Positions 18,641 to 26,917 of a stretch of DNA of 64,000 bases are shown here, in pieces (positions within the stretch are counted from its first letter, which is position 1; every line of letters starts with the position of its first letter). The notes below the pieces were generated by a model. That model ran no database searches. It had not been told where the DNA came from and saw nothing but the letters and a program-made list of their open reading frames with translations. The position numbers were made by a program, and so were the translations under genes. The stretch comes from Clostridium drakei (GTDB lineage Bacteria > Bacillota > Clostridia > Clostridiales > Clostridiaceae). The DNA lies in assembly GCF_000633595.2 (NCBI RefSeq), contig NZ_JIBU02000006.1, forward strand, positions 1-64,000, read 5' to 3'.

Positions 18641-19693
18641 TTGATTAAAGAAGAAATGACACCAAAAGAAAGAGTACAAGCTTTTTCTAAAGGAGAAGAA
18701 ATTGATAGAATAATATGTGTTCCTGATATGGGAGTTACTATGACACCTTTTATTGGAGTTAAAGCTAACGAATATTATCATTCGGCACAGCTTATGGCGG
18801 ATTTAGAAATAGCTTTATTTAAAAGGCTTCGCCACGATGGTGCAAGCATATCCACCAGTCTTAGAGGAGTTGCTGAAGCCATGGGAGCTAAAATAGGATA
18901 TCCTGATCATGGCATATCTTATCTAATAGAGCCTGCAATTAAATCTGTAGAGGAAATAGAATCCCTTAAAATTATTAATCCTCTAAAAGATGGTAATTTA
19001 CCAGTTTTAATTGAAGCTATAAGACTTACTAAAAATGCACTTACTGATGAAGTAGATGTTGGAGCTGCTATGTCGGGGCCTTTTAGTGTTGCGGCTTCAG
19101 TAGTTGGAACAGAAAATCTGTTAAAATGGATAATTAAGTGCCCTGAAAAGGTTCACATTTTAATGGATATAATAGCAGAATGTAATAATAGGTATATAGA
19201 CGAGGTAGCTAAGTTAGGTGTATCTATTGGATTTGCAGATCCAGTTTCATCCACTAGTCTTATAAGTCCAAAACAATTTAGAGAGTTCTCATTACCTGCT
19301 CTTAAGAAAAACATTGATAGAATAAAAGAAAAAACAGGAGGTTCTCCTGCAATACATATTTGTGGTAAAAGTAAGGGTATTTGGGAAGATGTTGTAAATG
19401 CAGGCATTTCTAATTTTAGTATTGATAATTATGAAGATTTAGAAGAAGCTAAAAAAATAATGGGAGATAGAGTGGTTATTACCGGAAATGTCCCACCAGT
19501 AGATGTCATGTATGAAGGAACAAAAGAAGATATTTTTAACTCAGTTAAAGAATGTATCAGAAAAGGACATGATTCTAAAAAAGGTTACATTTTGAGTACT
19601 GGCTGCCAAATTCCAATGGACACACCAATAGAAAAGGTTGAAATGTTTATGGAAGCTGGAAAAATTTATGGAAAATATCCTTTAAAATTATAA
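18641..19693 (+). CDS. Uroporphyrinogen decarboxylase/MtaA-type methyltransferase-like protein
   Basis: A 350-residue TIM-barrel protein of the URO-D superfamily, closer to methylcobamide:thiol methyltransferases (MtaA, CmuA) than to heme enzymes. The potential zinc ligands are HICG (His and Cys about 247-249) and the late Cys in STGCQIPMDTP. TTG at 18641 is chosen because AAGGAG precedes it by nine bases; the first ATG is 15 bases later and too far from that site. No corrinoid protein or MtaB gene is adjacent, so the methyl donor is unknown. Confidence 0.82.
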   Translation: MIKEEMTPKERVQAFSKGEEIDRIICVPDMGVTMTPFIGVKANEYYHSAQLMADLEIALFKRLRHDGASISTSLRGVAEAMGAKIGYPDHGISYLIEPAIKSVEEIESLKIINPLKDGNLPVLIEAIRLTKNALTDEVDVGAAMSGPFSVAASVVGTENLLKWIIKCPEKVHILMDIIAECNNRYIDEVAKLGVSIGFADPVSSTSLISPKQFREFSLPALKKNIDRIKEKTGGSPAIHICGKSKGIWEDVVNAGISNFSIDNYEDLEEAKKIMGDRVVITGNVPPVDVMYEGTKEDIFNSVKECIRKGHDSKKGYILSTGCQIPMDTPIEKVEMFMEAGKIYGKYPLKL

Positions 19694-19795
19694 ATATAAG
19701 AATAATTAAGAAAAGAAAAGTCAGAAATCAATAAGTAGCAGCAAGTATATTATAACAATTCAGCTTAGATTTGTAATATAACTAATATGAATTTT

Positions 19796-19835
19796 AAAGA
19801 GGAGGTAAATTGAAATGTAACCTTCTCTTTTTATC
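19796..19835. terminator. Terminator between convergent genes
   Basis: AAAGAGGAGGT (19796-19806) pairs with ACCTTCTCTTT (19820-19830) with one G-U pair, followed by a T run. It serves the MtaA-like gene and possibly the convergent LysR gene. Confidence 0.75.
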
Positions 19836-19846
19836 CTTATATAAAG

Positions 19847-20731
19847 TCATGATTTTATATTTTTAATTAATTCTAAAAAATCATTTATTGGCTTGGTAAT
19901 ATATTTATTTTTATGCCAAAATAATTGTCGGTAAACACTAACCTCAAATTTTGGAATTCTTATTGGAGCAATAGTGCCATTCTTTATCTCTTTTTCTATA
20001 ATAAAAAGTGGCAGATATGAAATCCCTCTATTTTCTACTATAAAAGAACGAATAAGATCTGTGTTACCGATTTCTAAATAAGGATGAAAGTATAGACCAT
20101 TTTGAGCTAATTGTTGAGAAAGTTCATAACTGTAACCGGAATTACATTCTGTCATAATAAGTTCCTGTTCTAAAATTTCCTCAATGGAAACTTCTTTTTT
20201 TTGAGTTAAATAGTTTTTGGTAGAAGCAACAAAATATACTTTATCTTTCTGAATGATTTTTCCAATCCATTCATGGTCAATTATATTTTGATCAATACTA
20301 TAAGCTAAATCTAATTCATTATGAATCATTAAATTAAAGATAAAATCCCTTGTCCCTGTTTTTATGCAAATATGCATATTAGGATGTATATGATGGAATT
20401 CCTTAATTATTCTTGAAAATGAAGTAGATAAAATAGATTCAGAAGTACCTATTCGAATAACCCCTGAATATAACTTTTCATTCTTAAGCCCTGCTTTTGC
20501 TTCTTCCGTATAAAATAAAATTTTTTGAGCATAGGTAAGAAATTTTTCTCCACTATCTGTAAGATATACACTTTTTCCAATTCTATCAAATAAAAGAACT
20601 CCTAAATCCTTTTCCAATTGTTTAATTTGTATTGTGACGGCTGCCTGAGTATAACCCAGCTGTTTTGCTGCTTTGGAAAAGTTCATTTTTTCAGCAGCCA
20701 CAAGAAATGTATTAATTTCTCTTAATTCCAT
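19847..20731 (-). CDS. LysR-family transcriptional regulator
   Basis: A 294-residue regulator: helix-turn-helix at residues 2-60 (REINTFLVAAEKMNFSKAAK then LGYTQAAVTIQIKQLEKDLG) followed by a periplasmic-binding-protein-like effector domain. GGTGAATA precedes the ATG. It is divergent from the DUF554 membrane protein gene across 170 bp of very AT-rich DNA that includes several AATATTAA-type repeats, so the usual expectation is that it controls that gene and itself. The effector is unknown. Confidence 0.9.
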   Translation of the reverse strand: MELREINTFLVAAEKMNFSKAAKQLGYTQAAVTIQIKQLEKDLGVLLFDRIGKSVYLTDSGEKFLTYAQKILFYTEEAKAGLKNEKLYSGVIRIGTSESILSTSFSRIIKEFHHIHPNMHICIKTGTRDFIFNLMIHNELDLAYSIDQNIIDHEWIGKIIQKDKVYFVASTKNYLTQKKEVSIEEILEQELIMTECNSGYSYELSQQLAQNGLYFHPYLEIGNTDLIRSFIVENRGISYLPLFIIEKEIKNGTIAPIRIPKFEVSVYRQLFWHKNKYITKPINDFLELIKNIKS

Positions 20732-20901
20732 TATTCACCATCCATAAATAATATTTAATAATAATATTAAATATATTAAATTTTAATATCATATGAATAA
20801 TGATATAATCTAAGATAAATAAAGTCAACACTAGTGTCAGCAATTATGTAATGATTTAATAGAAGAATTTTGACATAACAAAAGATAAAGGGAATGATAT
20901 T

Positions 20902-21630
20902 GTGAGAGGATTAGGTACAATTATAAATACTATAGCTGTAATTATTGGAAGTGGTATTGGTTTGTTTCTTAAAAATGGTATGAAACAGAAAATGCAGCAT
21001 ATTTTAATGCAGGCTTGTGGTGTAGCAGTAATTTTTATTGGAATTACTGGAACTTTGCAAGGGATGATTACTATGCATAATGGAAAAATAGAAACAAAAG
21101 GGACTATGCTTTTAATTTTTTCATTGGTAATAGGGAGCTTTATTGGGCAGATGTTAGATATTGAGAAATGGTTGGATGGTTTGGGTGAAAAAATTAAAAG
21201 TGCTGTAAGAGTAAAAGAGGACAATCAGTTTGTAGAAGGATTTGTTAATACATCTCTTATTATCTGTATAGGAGCTATGGCCATAGTTGGTTCTATACAG
21301 GATGGACTTAAGGGTGATTACTCAATGTTGATTGCGAAATCTATTTTAGATTTTGTCATAGTTTTAGTTTTTGCTTCTACTCATGGACTTGGTGTTATGT
21401 TTTCTGCAATTGCAATTTTTATGTATGAAGGAAGTATTACATTTATTACTGTTTTTATTGGTCCATTTTTAGGAAATACATTAATTGAAAATATGTCTTT
21501 TGTAGGATCAGCGTTGATTTTATGTGTTGGTATAAATATTGCATTGGGAAAGAAATTTAATGTAGGAAATATGCTGCCAGCACTTTTAATTCCTGGTATA
21601 TACGAATTGATTTCGAATTTTATTAAATAA
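20902..21630 (+). CDS. DUF554-family membrane protein
   Basis: A 242-residue protein with about seven hydrophobic helices, matching the YdfK/YqgA-like DUF554 family: GLGTIINTIAVIIGSGIGLF at the N-terminus and FVEGFVNTSLIICIGAMAIVGSIQDGL in the middle. Its function is not established; a transporter role is often assumed. Translation begins with GTG after AAAGGGA. It diverges from the LysR gene, its probable regulator, and ends 15 bp from the convergent repair gene. Confidence 0.86.
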   Translation: MRGLGTIINTIAVIIGSGIGLFLKNGMKQKMQHILMQACGVAVIFIGITGTLQGMITMHNGKIETKGTMLLIFSLVIGSFIGQMLDIEKWLDGLGEKIKSAVRVKEDNQFVEGFVNTSLIICIGAMAIVGSIQDGLKGDYSMLIAKSILDFVIVLVFASTHGLGVMFSAIAIFMYEGSITFITVFIGPFLGNTLIENMSFVGSALILCVGINIALGKKFNVGNMLPALLIPGIYELISNFIK

Positions 21631-21644
21631 GAAATCTTTTTCGG

Positions 21645-22379
21645 CTATTTAAATTCTGTGAGGTGAGACCAATATCTTTTAGGCATATAGCGGGTACGGA
21701 GTCTAGGATTTTCACGTTCTTTTATATTAACAGATTTATAAAAAGTTTTCCAAAGAGCTTCAAATTCACCATCTGGTGAAGAGAAGATTTTAGAATCTTC
21801 CCTCTTAAACTCAGTTATAAGTGCTTTTTGTTTATTATATATTATTGCTAAGTTTCTTTTTAAATCATGAATTATGAAGTTTTGATCGGAAAATCTTTTT
21901 GTAAAATGATTAAGTATTAAAGGTAAAATATTATGGTCAGGTTCTATAGAGGCATAAAAACTTAATGGTGCTACTTCCTTAAATCTTACAAATCCAGTGA
22001 ACATGTGGGCTTCATGAGTAACTTTTCTAGTGTATTTATCAACTAAAATTATAATGTCATTATTTTTAGCTAAGTTAATATTTGTACCATATTTATAGCA
22101 AAGTTTAAGATATTTCAAAGCAATAGAGCTGGAATCTAGAATTCCACAAAGATATAAGTAGTACATATTCGTTAAAATTTCAGTATTAAGTTTTTCTACA
22201 ATACTTTTATAGACTCTATTGAACTTATCATATTCAGTGGTAATATTTAAAACCTCATTAAGAAATGAGGTGGTATAGTCACTTGATTTTGTTATAACAC
22301 AATCTTCTTTGCAGCTGTAAGCATAAAAAATGGCAGTAAGCAAACCTTCAAAAGTGTTATCGTATATGTATTCTTTCAT
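21645..22379 (-). CDS. TIGR03915-type putative DNA repair protein
   Basis: A 244-residue protein of the SAM/DNA-repair-associated family TIGR03915. The N-terminus YIYDNTFEGLLTAIFYAYSC and the C-terminus RTRYMPKRYWSHLTEF are characteristic. It always partners a radical SAM protein (TIGR03916), which lies 11 bp upstream on the same strand. The pair is thought to act in DNA modification or repair; the biochemical reaction is not known. AGGAGG precedes the ATG. Confidence 0.9.
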   Translation of the reverse strand: MKEYIYDNTFEGLLTAIFYAYSCKEDCVITKSSDYTTSFLNEVLNITTEYDKFNRVYKSIVEKLNTEILTNMYYLYLCGILDSSSIALKYLKLCYKYGTNINLAKNNDIIILVDKYTRKVTHEAHMFTGFVRFKEVAPLSFYASIEPDHNILPLILNHFTKRFSDQNFIIHDLKRNLAIIYNKQKALITEFKREDSKIFSSPDGEFEALWKTFYKSVNIKERENPRLRTRYMPKRYWSHLTEFK

Positions 22380-22390
22380 ACTAAAACCTC

Positions 22391-23737
22391 CTATAATTCA
22401 CCAGTAATTGAAGTGGATTTATCGTTTAATAAAAGCAATTTACTATTATTTGAAATATCTTTAGGAGCAATTAAATTACTTATATTATTGTCAAAAAAGC
22501 TTAGCTGATAAGCACCTTCATGTATTGAATTTAAATCAAATTTTGGAGTAAGAGCTTTTCTAATGTGCATATCATCAAAGGCCACAGATCCATAATATTT
22601 ACCTTTGCAGGTAATGAAATATTGAGCTCTTTTCATAACTATGCCAAGTTTTTTTAGATCATGAAAATCTAATGAGCTAATTTTGCGAGCACTTATGATT
22701 TTGTATGCACCACGTACTCCAATACCAGGTATTCTTATAAGAGTATGATAAGGAGCCCTATTTATTTCTACAGGAAATAGGTGAATATTATTTAAAGCAT
22801 AAGTTGTTTTAGGATCGAGATTAATATCAAAGTTAGGATTTTTTTCATTTAGCAATTCCTTTGCTTTAAAACCATAAACTCTTAACAGCCAGTCACCTTG
22901 ATATAGTCTATGTTCTCTAATAGTAGGGGGCGTCTTAATTTCAGGAAGATTTCTGCTATTGTTAACAGGAACATATGCTGAATAGTAAACTCTCCTTAGA
23001 TCAAATTTACTATATAGATTTTCAGTTAAATTTAGTATATTTAAATCACTTTCTTTTGTGGCGCCAACAATAAGCTGAGTGCTTTGACCACCAGGTACAA
23101 ATATAGGTGATTTTTTGTATTTCTTGCGTTCATATTTATTTATAACAATATTATTTTTAATATCACCCATAGGCTTTAAAATATCATTTTTATTTTTTTC
23201 AGGAGCTAATAATTTAAGCGATTTTGATGAAGGCAATTCTATATTTACACTCATTCTATCCACAAGGGAGCCGGCTTTTTTTATAAGTTCTTCATCAGCG
23301 CCAGGAATTGCTTTTAGATGAATATAACCTCTAAAGTTATGTTCATTTCTCAATTTATCAACAACTATTGTAAGGAGTTCCATAGTGAAATTAGCATTTT
23401 TTATAATTGAAGAACTTAAGAACAATCCTTCTATATAATTACGTCTGTAAAAATTCATTGTTAAATTAACAACTTCATCAGCAGTAAAAGAAGCTCTCTC
23501 AATATCATTAGATCTTCTATTGATACAATAAGAACAATCATATATGCAATAATTTGTTAAAAGTATTTTTAGAAGGGATATACATCGTCCATCTGGAGTA
23601 AAGCTGTGGCATATACCACTTCTATCTACAGAACCAATATTGCCTTTTTTTGAACTTCTATTTGAGCCAGAAGATGAACAAGATACATCATATTTAGCAG
23701 CAGAAGATAAAATCTTTAACTTTTCATCTATTTCCAT
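22391..23737 (-). CDS. TIGR03916-type radical SAM DNA repair/modification protein
   Basis: A 448-residue radical SAM protein with the cluster motif CIYDCSYC (CX3CX2C, about residues 69-76). The C-terminal helix-hairpin-helix (about residues 330-355: RIPGIGVRGAYKIISARK) indicates DNA binding. This combination and the adjacent TIGR03915 gene identify the putative DNA modification/repair family. The start follows GGTGATGAAGT. Substrate lesion and reaction are unknown. Confidence 0.92.
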   Translation of the reverse strand: MEIDEKLKILSSAAKYDVSCSSSGSNRSSKKGNIGSVDRSGICHSFTPDGRCISLLKILLTNYCIYDCSYCINRRSNDIERASFTADEVVNLTMNFYRRNYIEGLFLSSSIIKNANFTMELLTIVVDKLRNEHNFRGYIHLKAIPGADEELIKKAGSLVDRMSVNIELPSSKSLKLLAPEKNKNDILKPMGDIKNNIVINKYERKKYKKSPIFVPGGQSTQLIVGATKESDLNILNLTENLYSKFDLRRVYYSAYVPVNNSRNLPEIKTPPTIREHRLYQGDWLLRVYGFKAKELLNEKNPNFDINLDPKTTYALNNIHLFPVEINRAPYHTLIRIPGIGVRGAYKIISARKISSLDFHDLKKLGIVMKRAQYFITCKGKYYGSVAFDDMHIRKALTPKFDLNSIHEGAYQLSFFDNNISNLIAPKDISNNSKLLLLNDKSTSITGEL

Positions 23738-24002
23738 ACTTCATCACCAATCTTTTCATTTTTATGAATTAAGTATAACTCATTTTACACAAAAGAACAA
23801 GTGTTCGTAAATAAAAATTATACTAGAAAATGCAAATATGATGAATTTAAATAAAAAAATATTGACATTTATCAAAAAAGTGGTATTATATTTTTAATAG
23901 TATAAATTAAACAAGAAAATGAGTTTTTAATAATAATTAATTAAAAATAATTCTTAAAGGTATGTTTACTATTTATATGAATATAAAAAATAGGTGATTG
24001 AT
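23738..24002. other. AT-rich divergent intergenic region
   Basis: Between the divergent repair genes and the glutamine synthetase leader there is no gene I can support. The sequence is almost entirely A and T and probably contains both promoters. A weak hairpin (TTTAT/ATAAA around a six-base ATGAAT loop, about 23973-23988) lies just upstream of the ANTAR-type hexaloop. Confidence 0.5.
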
Positions 24003-24069
24003 AAGGCAACGGTGTCTTAAGGAAGAAAAAACTATAATTTTTTCTTTTTTAGTGGCATCTTTTTTTATT
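24003..24069 (+). promoter_or_regulatory. ANTAR-type antitermination leader of glutamine synthetase
   Basis: AAGGC-AACGGT-GTCTT (24003-24018) is a five-bp stem with a six-base loop having A at position 1 and G at position 4, the ANTAR-protein recognition pattern. Its 3' arm overlaps the 5' arm of a long terminator stem (24011 to 24059) followed by seven Ts. The two folds exclude each other, as in known ANTAR antitermination leaders. A second upstream hexaloop is expected by the model but the only candidate (ATGAAT loop) lacks the G. Related clostridial glnA genes are controlled by an ANTAR protein (NitR); none is in this window. Confidence 0.6.
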
Positions 24070-24166
24070 ATATAAAACAAGTAAAAGCATTATTTAAGTT
24101 CTATTTTTAAAAAAGTATTATGTGTAGAATCATTTCTCTATTATTATCTGTAGGAGGTACGTGTTT

Positions 24167-26065
24167 ATGTTTAAAGATCTAATATATGTTATACCAAAAG
24201 AAAAACATTCTGAGGAGGATTTAAGAGATATTTTAATTTCTCATTCTGAAATAAAGTTTGTGTCTCTAATTGGAATAGATTTGTCAGGAAATGATACTGA
24301 TGAAAGAATTCCTATGAAGGTTTTCTTAGAAGACATTTCTGGTTTTATAAAGGGAGCAATTCAAACAGACGGATCATCAGTTGTTCTTCCAGGAATAGCA
24401 ACATTAAATAACGCTAAAGTTGATATGATAGCTGATACAGAGGTTAACTGGTTTATAGACTATAATTTTGAGTTTATAGATGAAGAAACTAGCAAGCCAA
24501 TAGGAACGGTAAGAATTCCTTGTTTCTTAATACATGAAGGTAAGGCTGTAGATTCTAGACACATTTTAAAAGCTGCAACAACTTATGTTAAAGACACATT
24601 ATTTGATTCATATAAGAAATATCCTGAACTATTAACTGCATATGGAGCTAAATTTGATGATGTATCTGATGTAATAGCTACAGCTGCTACTGAACTTGAA
24701 TTTTGGGTAAAAACTCCAGAAGACAAAGCTGAAGTTCAAGAACTTTTTACATCTCAAGTACTTCAAGAACAATATTGGACTAGAACTAAAGGTGTTGTAA
24801 GATCAGCTTTGGAAGAAACTTTATTATTAATGGAAATGTATGGTTTAGATCCTGAAATGGGGCATAAAGAGGTTGGTGGTGTAAAGGCTCATTTAACTGA
24901 AACTGGTGACCTTACTCATGTTATGGAGCAACTTGAAATAGATTGGAAATATGCTGATGCATTACAAGCTGCTGATAATGAACTTTTCGTGAGAACATTA
25001 GTAAAAGAAACCTTCAGAAGACATGGACTTGAGGTTACATTTTTAGCTAAGCCAATTGATGGAGTAGCTGGAAGTGGAGAACACACTCACTTAAGTATTG
25101 CTTTAAAATTAAAGAACGGCAAAAGATTTAATTTATATGCTTCAACTGATAACAATTTCTTAAGTATATATGGATATGGTTCCTTAATGGGCATATTAAA
25201 GAATTATGAAGTTATAAATCCAATTGTATCTGCAACTAACGATTCACTAAGAAGATTAAAGCCTGGATTTGAAGCTCCAATATGTATAGTTACATCCTTA
25301 GGACATTCAGTTGATGTTCCTTCAAGAAATAGAACTATATTATTAGGTGCTATTAGAGATATTAACAATCCAATATCAACAAGGTTTGAACTTAGAGCAC
25401 CAAATCCATTTACAAACACTTATTTAGCAGTAGCAGCGTTGTTTGTTACGTCAATTGATGGCATAAATTATGCTATATCAAATAAGAAAACTGAAGCTGA
25501 TTTACTTTCTGAGCTTTCAAAGTCTGCTGGAGAAGAAACTGCATATCTTGAAAAAGATAGAGCTTATAGAAGTGAAGAAGATGTATTTGAAGATTACTCT
25601 GATGAAGAAAGATCAAGATTATTTGGTAAGGCACCAGCTACAGTTTATGAAAATGTACTAGCATTGGATAAATATCCTGAAAAAGTTAATGTGTTAAAAT
25701 CTGGTAATGTATTTACAGAGGAAATACTTAACAGTTTCCGTATAGGTGTAGAAAGAAGATGGTTAACTGAAATTGATTCAAGAATAATTTCTAACTACAC
25801 TTATGAAATTAGAGGTTTTAAGAAACTTCATTGTGTTGATAATGCTCTAGACCTTGATGTAGCTAACTGGCAAAAAGTTAATAATTTAAGACAATATTTG
25901 TTAAAAAATAGCTATTCAACAAAGAGCTTATTTACAACTATAAAAGATGCTATAAATGCTGGTGATTATGCAACAGTTTCAGAACTCCAAATTAAAATGG
26001 ATGATAAGATAGCTGAACTTAGAAGCTTATATAATGAATATAAGAATAACTTATTAGATATCTAA
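24167..26065 (+). CDS. glnA: Glutamine synthetase (long clostridial type)
   Basis: A 632-residue glutamine synthetase, longer than the usual 440-470-residue enzymes and of the length of the clostridial enzyme usually annotated type III. It makes glutamine from glutamate, ammonia and ATP. The N-terminal beta-grasp part includes QTDGSSVVLPG; the catalytic domain shows ATELEFWV, GHKEVGGVKAHLTETGD, GSGEHTHLSI and ISTRFELRAPNPFTNTYLAVAALF. A helical C-terminal part of about 160 residues follows. ATG 24167 follows AGGAGGT; an in-frame GTG six bases upstream is too close to that site. It is monocistronic and controlled by the leader at 24003-24069. Confidence 0.93.
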   Translation: MFKDLIYVIPKEKHSEEDLRDILISHSEIKFVSLIGIDLSGNDTDERIPMKVFLEDISGFIKGAIQTDGSSVVLPGIATLNNAKVDMIADTEVNWFIDYNFEFIDEETSKPIGTVRIPCFLIHEGKAVDSRHILKAATTYVKDTLFDSYKKYPELLTAYGAKFDDVSDVIATAATELEFWVKTPEDKAEVQELFTSQVLQEQYWTRTKGVVRSALEETLLLMEMYGLDPEMGHKEVGGVKAHLTETGDLTHVMEQLEIDWKYADALQAADNELFVRTLVKETFRRHGLEVTFLAKPIDGVAGSGEHTHLSIALKLKNGKRFNLYASTDNNFLSIYGYGSLMGILKNYEVINPIVSATNDSLRRLKPGFEAPICIVTSLGHSVDVPSRNRTILLGAIRDINNPISTRFELRAPNPFTNTYLAVAALFVTSIDGINYAISNKKTEADLLSELSKSAGEETAYLEKDRAYRSEEDVFEDYSDEERSRLFGKAPATVYENVLALDKYPEKVNVLKSGNVFTEEILNSFRIGVERRWLTEIDSRIISNYTYEIRGFKKLHCVDNALDLDVANWQKVNNLRQYLLKNSYSTKSLFTTIKDAINAGDYATVSELQIKMDDKIAELRSLYNEYKNNLLDI

Positions 26066-26124
26066 TTAAAGATCAAGTGATTCTTAGACTCACGTGGAGA
26101 TATTAGCAATGGTAGCGATCGGAT

Positions 26125-26201
26125 AAAAAAGGGCATGCCGCATTAAGAATAAATATACAATATATTGTATGTAAATTTCTTAGTGTGACAGCTCTTTTTA
26201 T
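26125..26201. terminator. Bidirectional terminator between convergent genes
   Basis: A long imperfect stem of about 20 pairs (26125-26149 with 26177-26200) has T runs on both strands. Its loop contains the palindrome TACAATATATTGTA. It serves the glutamine synthetase gene and the convergent C_GCAxxG_C_C gene. Confidence 0.8.
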
Positions 26202-26246
26202 ATTACATTAATAAGGATTTAACTATAAATAAAATGATTATTCAGT

Positions 26247-26738
26247 TTATTTCTTATTGATTTCAACAGCATACTTTGCTACTAAGGAAGTACAGTATCC
26301 AATTATTTGCTGGCAGTTTTTTTTCCTTTCTCTGCTTTCAAAATCACCATGTGGTGCTGAAAGTTCTTTGCAAATCAATGTTCCATAATAGTTTTGAATT
26401 TCATTAATCATATTAGCAAAAGGAGCATAAACATCTTTAAGCTCTTGAGCTCTCTCTGCAGGTGTTTCTTTTTCAAAAGGATTTTTTCTTCCTTTAATAG
26501 AACCTAATGATAATACAGCACCTGTTACAGCTCCGCAGGTATTTCGCGTATGTCCCATGCCGCCGCCAAATCCAGAAGCAAGGCAAATGGTATCTGGTGA
26601 TAAATCTGGTTGATATAAGTCTAAAATACTGCGATAAACACATTCTGAACAGTTTAAACCTTGTCTAAAATAATTTCTAGCAATACTCTCAGCTTCAGTC
26701 ATAACAGCTTCAATGTCTTTATTTTGTTTTACATCCAT
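26247..26738 (-). CDS. C_GCAxxG_C_C family protein (probable redox/metal protein)
   Basis: A 163-residue protein carrying the conserved cysteine pattern of the C_GCAxxG_C_C family: Cys in LNCSECVYRS, then NTCGAVTGAVLSLG, then LICKELS and KKNCQQIIGYC. The spacing suggests a metal or Fe-S site; family function is unproven, though some members sit near redox enzymes. The ATG follows AAGGAGGGG. It is monocistronic and convergent with glutamine synthetase. Confidence 0.85.
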   Translation of the reverse strand: MDVKQNKDIEAVMTEAESIARNYFRQGLNCSECVYRSILDLYQPDLSPDTICLASGFGGGMGHTRNTCGAVTGAVLSLGSIKGRKNPFEKETPAERAQELKDVYAPFANMINEIQNYYGTLICKELSAPHGDFESRERKKNCQQIIGYCTSLVAKYAVEINKK

Positions 26739-26869
26739 GAAAACCCCTCCTTACACTTCTAAGTTTGTAAATTAAATTATTAACTAATTATATCATGAAT
26801 TGAAGTATTTTGTATTTTTGAAATTCAAACATACCCTTATGATTTTAATATTAAAGATTTTTTGTTTAA

Positions 26870-26884
26870 ATAGGGTTACCCTAT
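26870..26884. promoter_or_regulatory. Perfect palindrome in a promoter spacer
   Basis: ATAGGGT-T-ACCCTAT is a perfect 15-base palindrome between a possible -35 (TTGTTT, 26862-26867) and -10 (GATAAA, 26885-26890), 34 bases before the AAA-ATPase gene. An operator in the spacer is typical of MerR-type control, but a dimeric repressor would fit as well. Confidence 0.5.
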
Positions 26885-26917
26885 GATAAAATATAGATAT
26901 AGGATGGTGAGACATTT

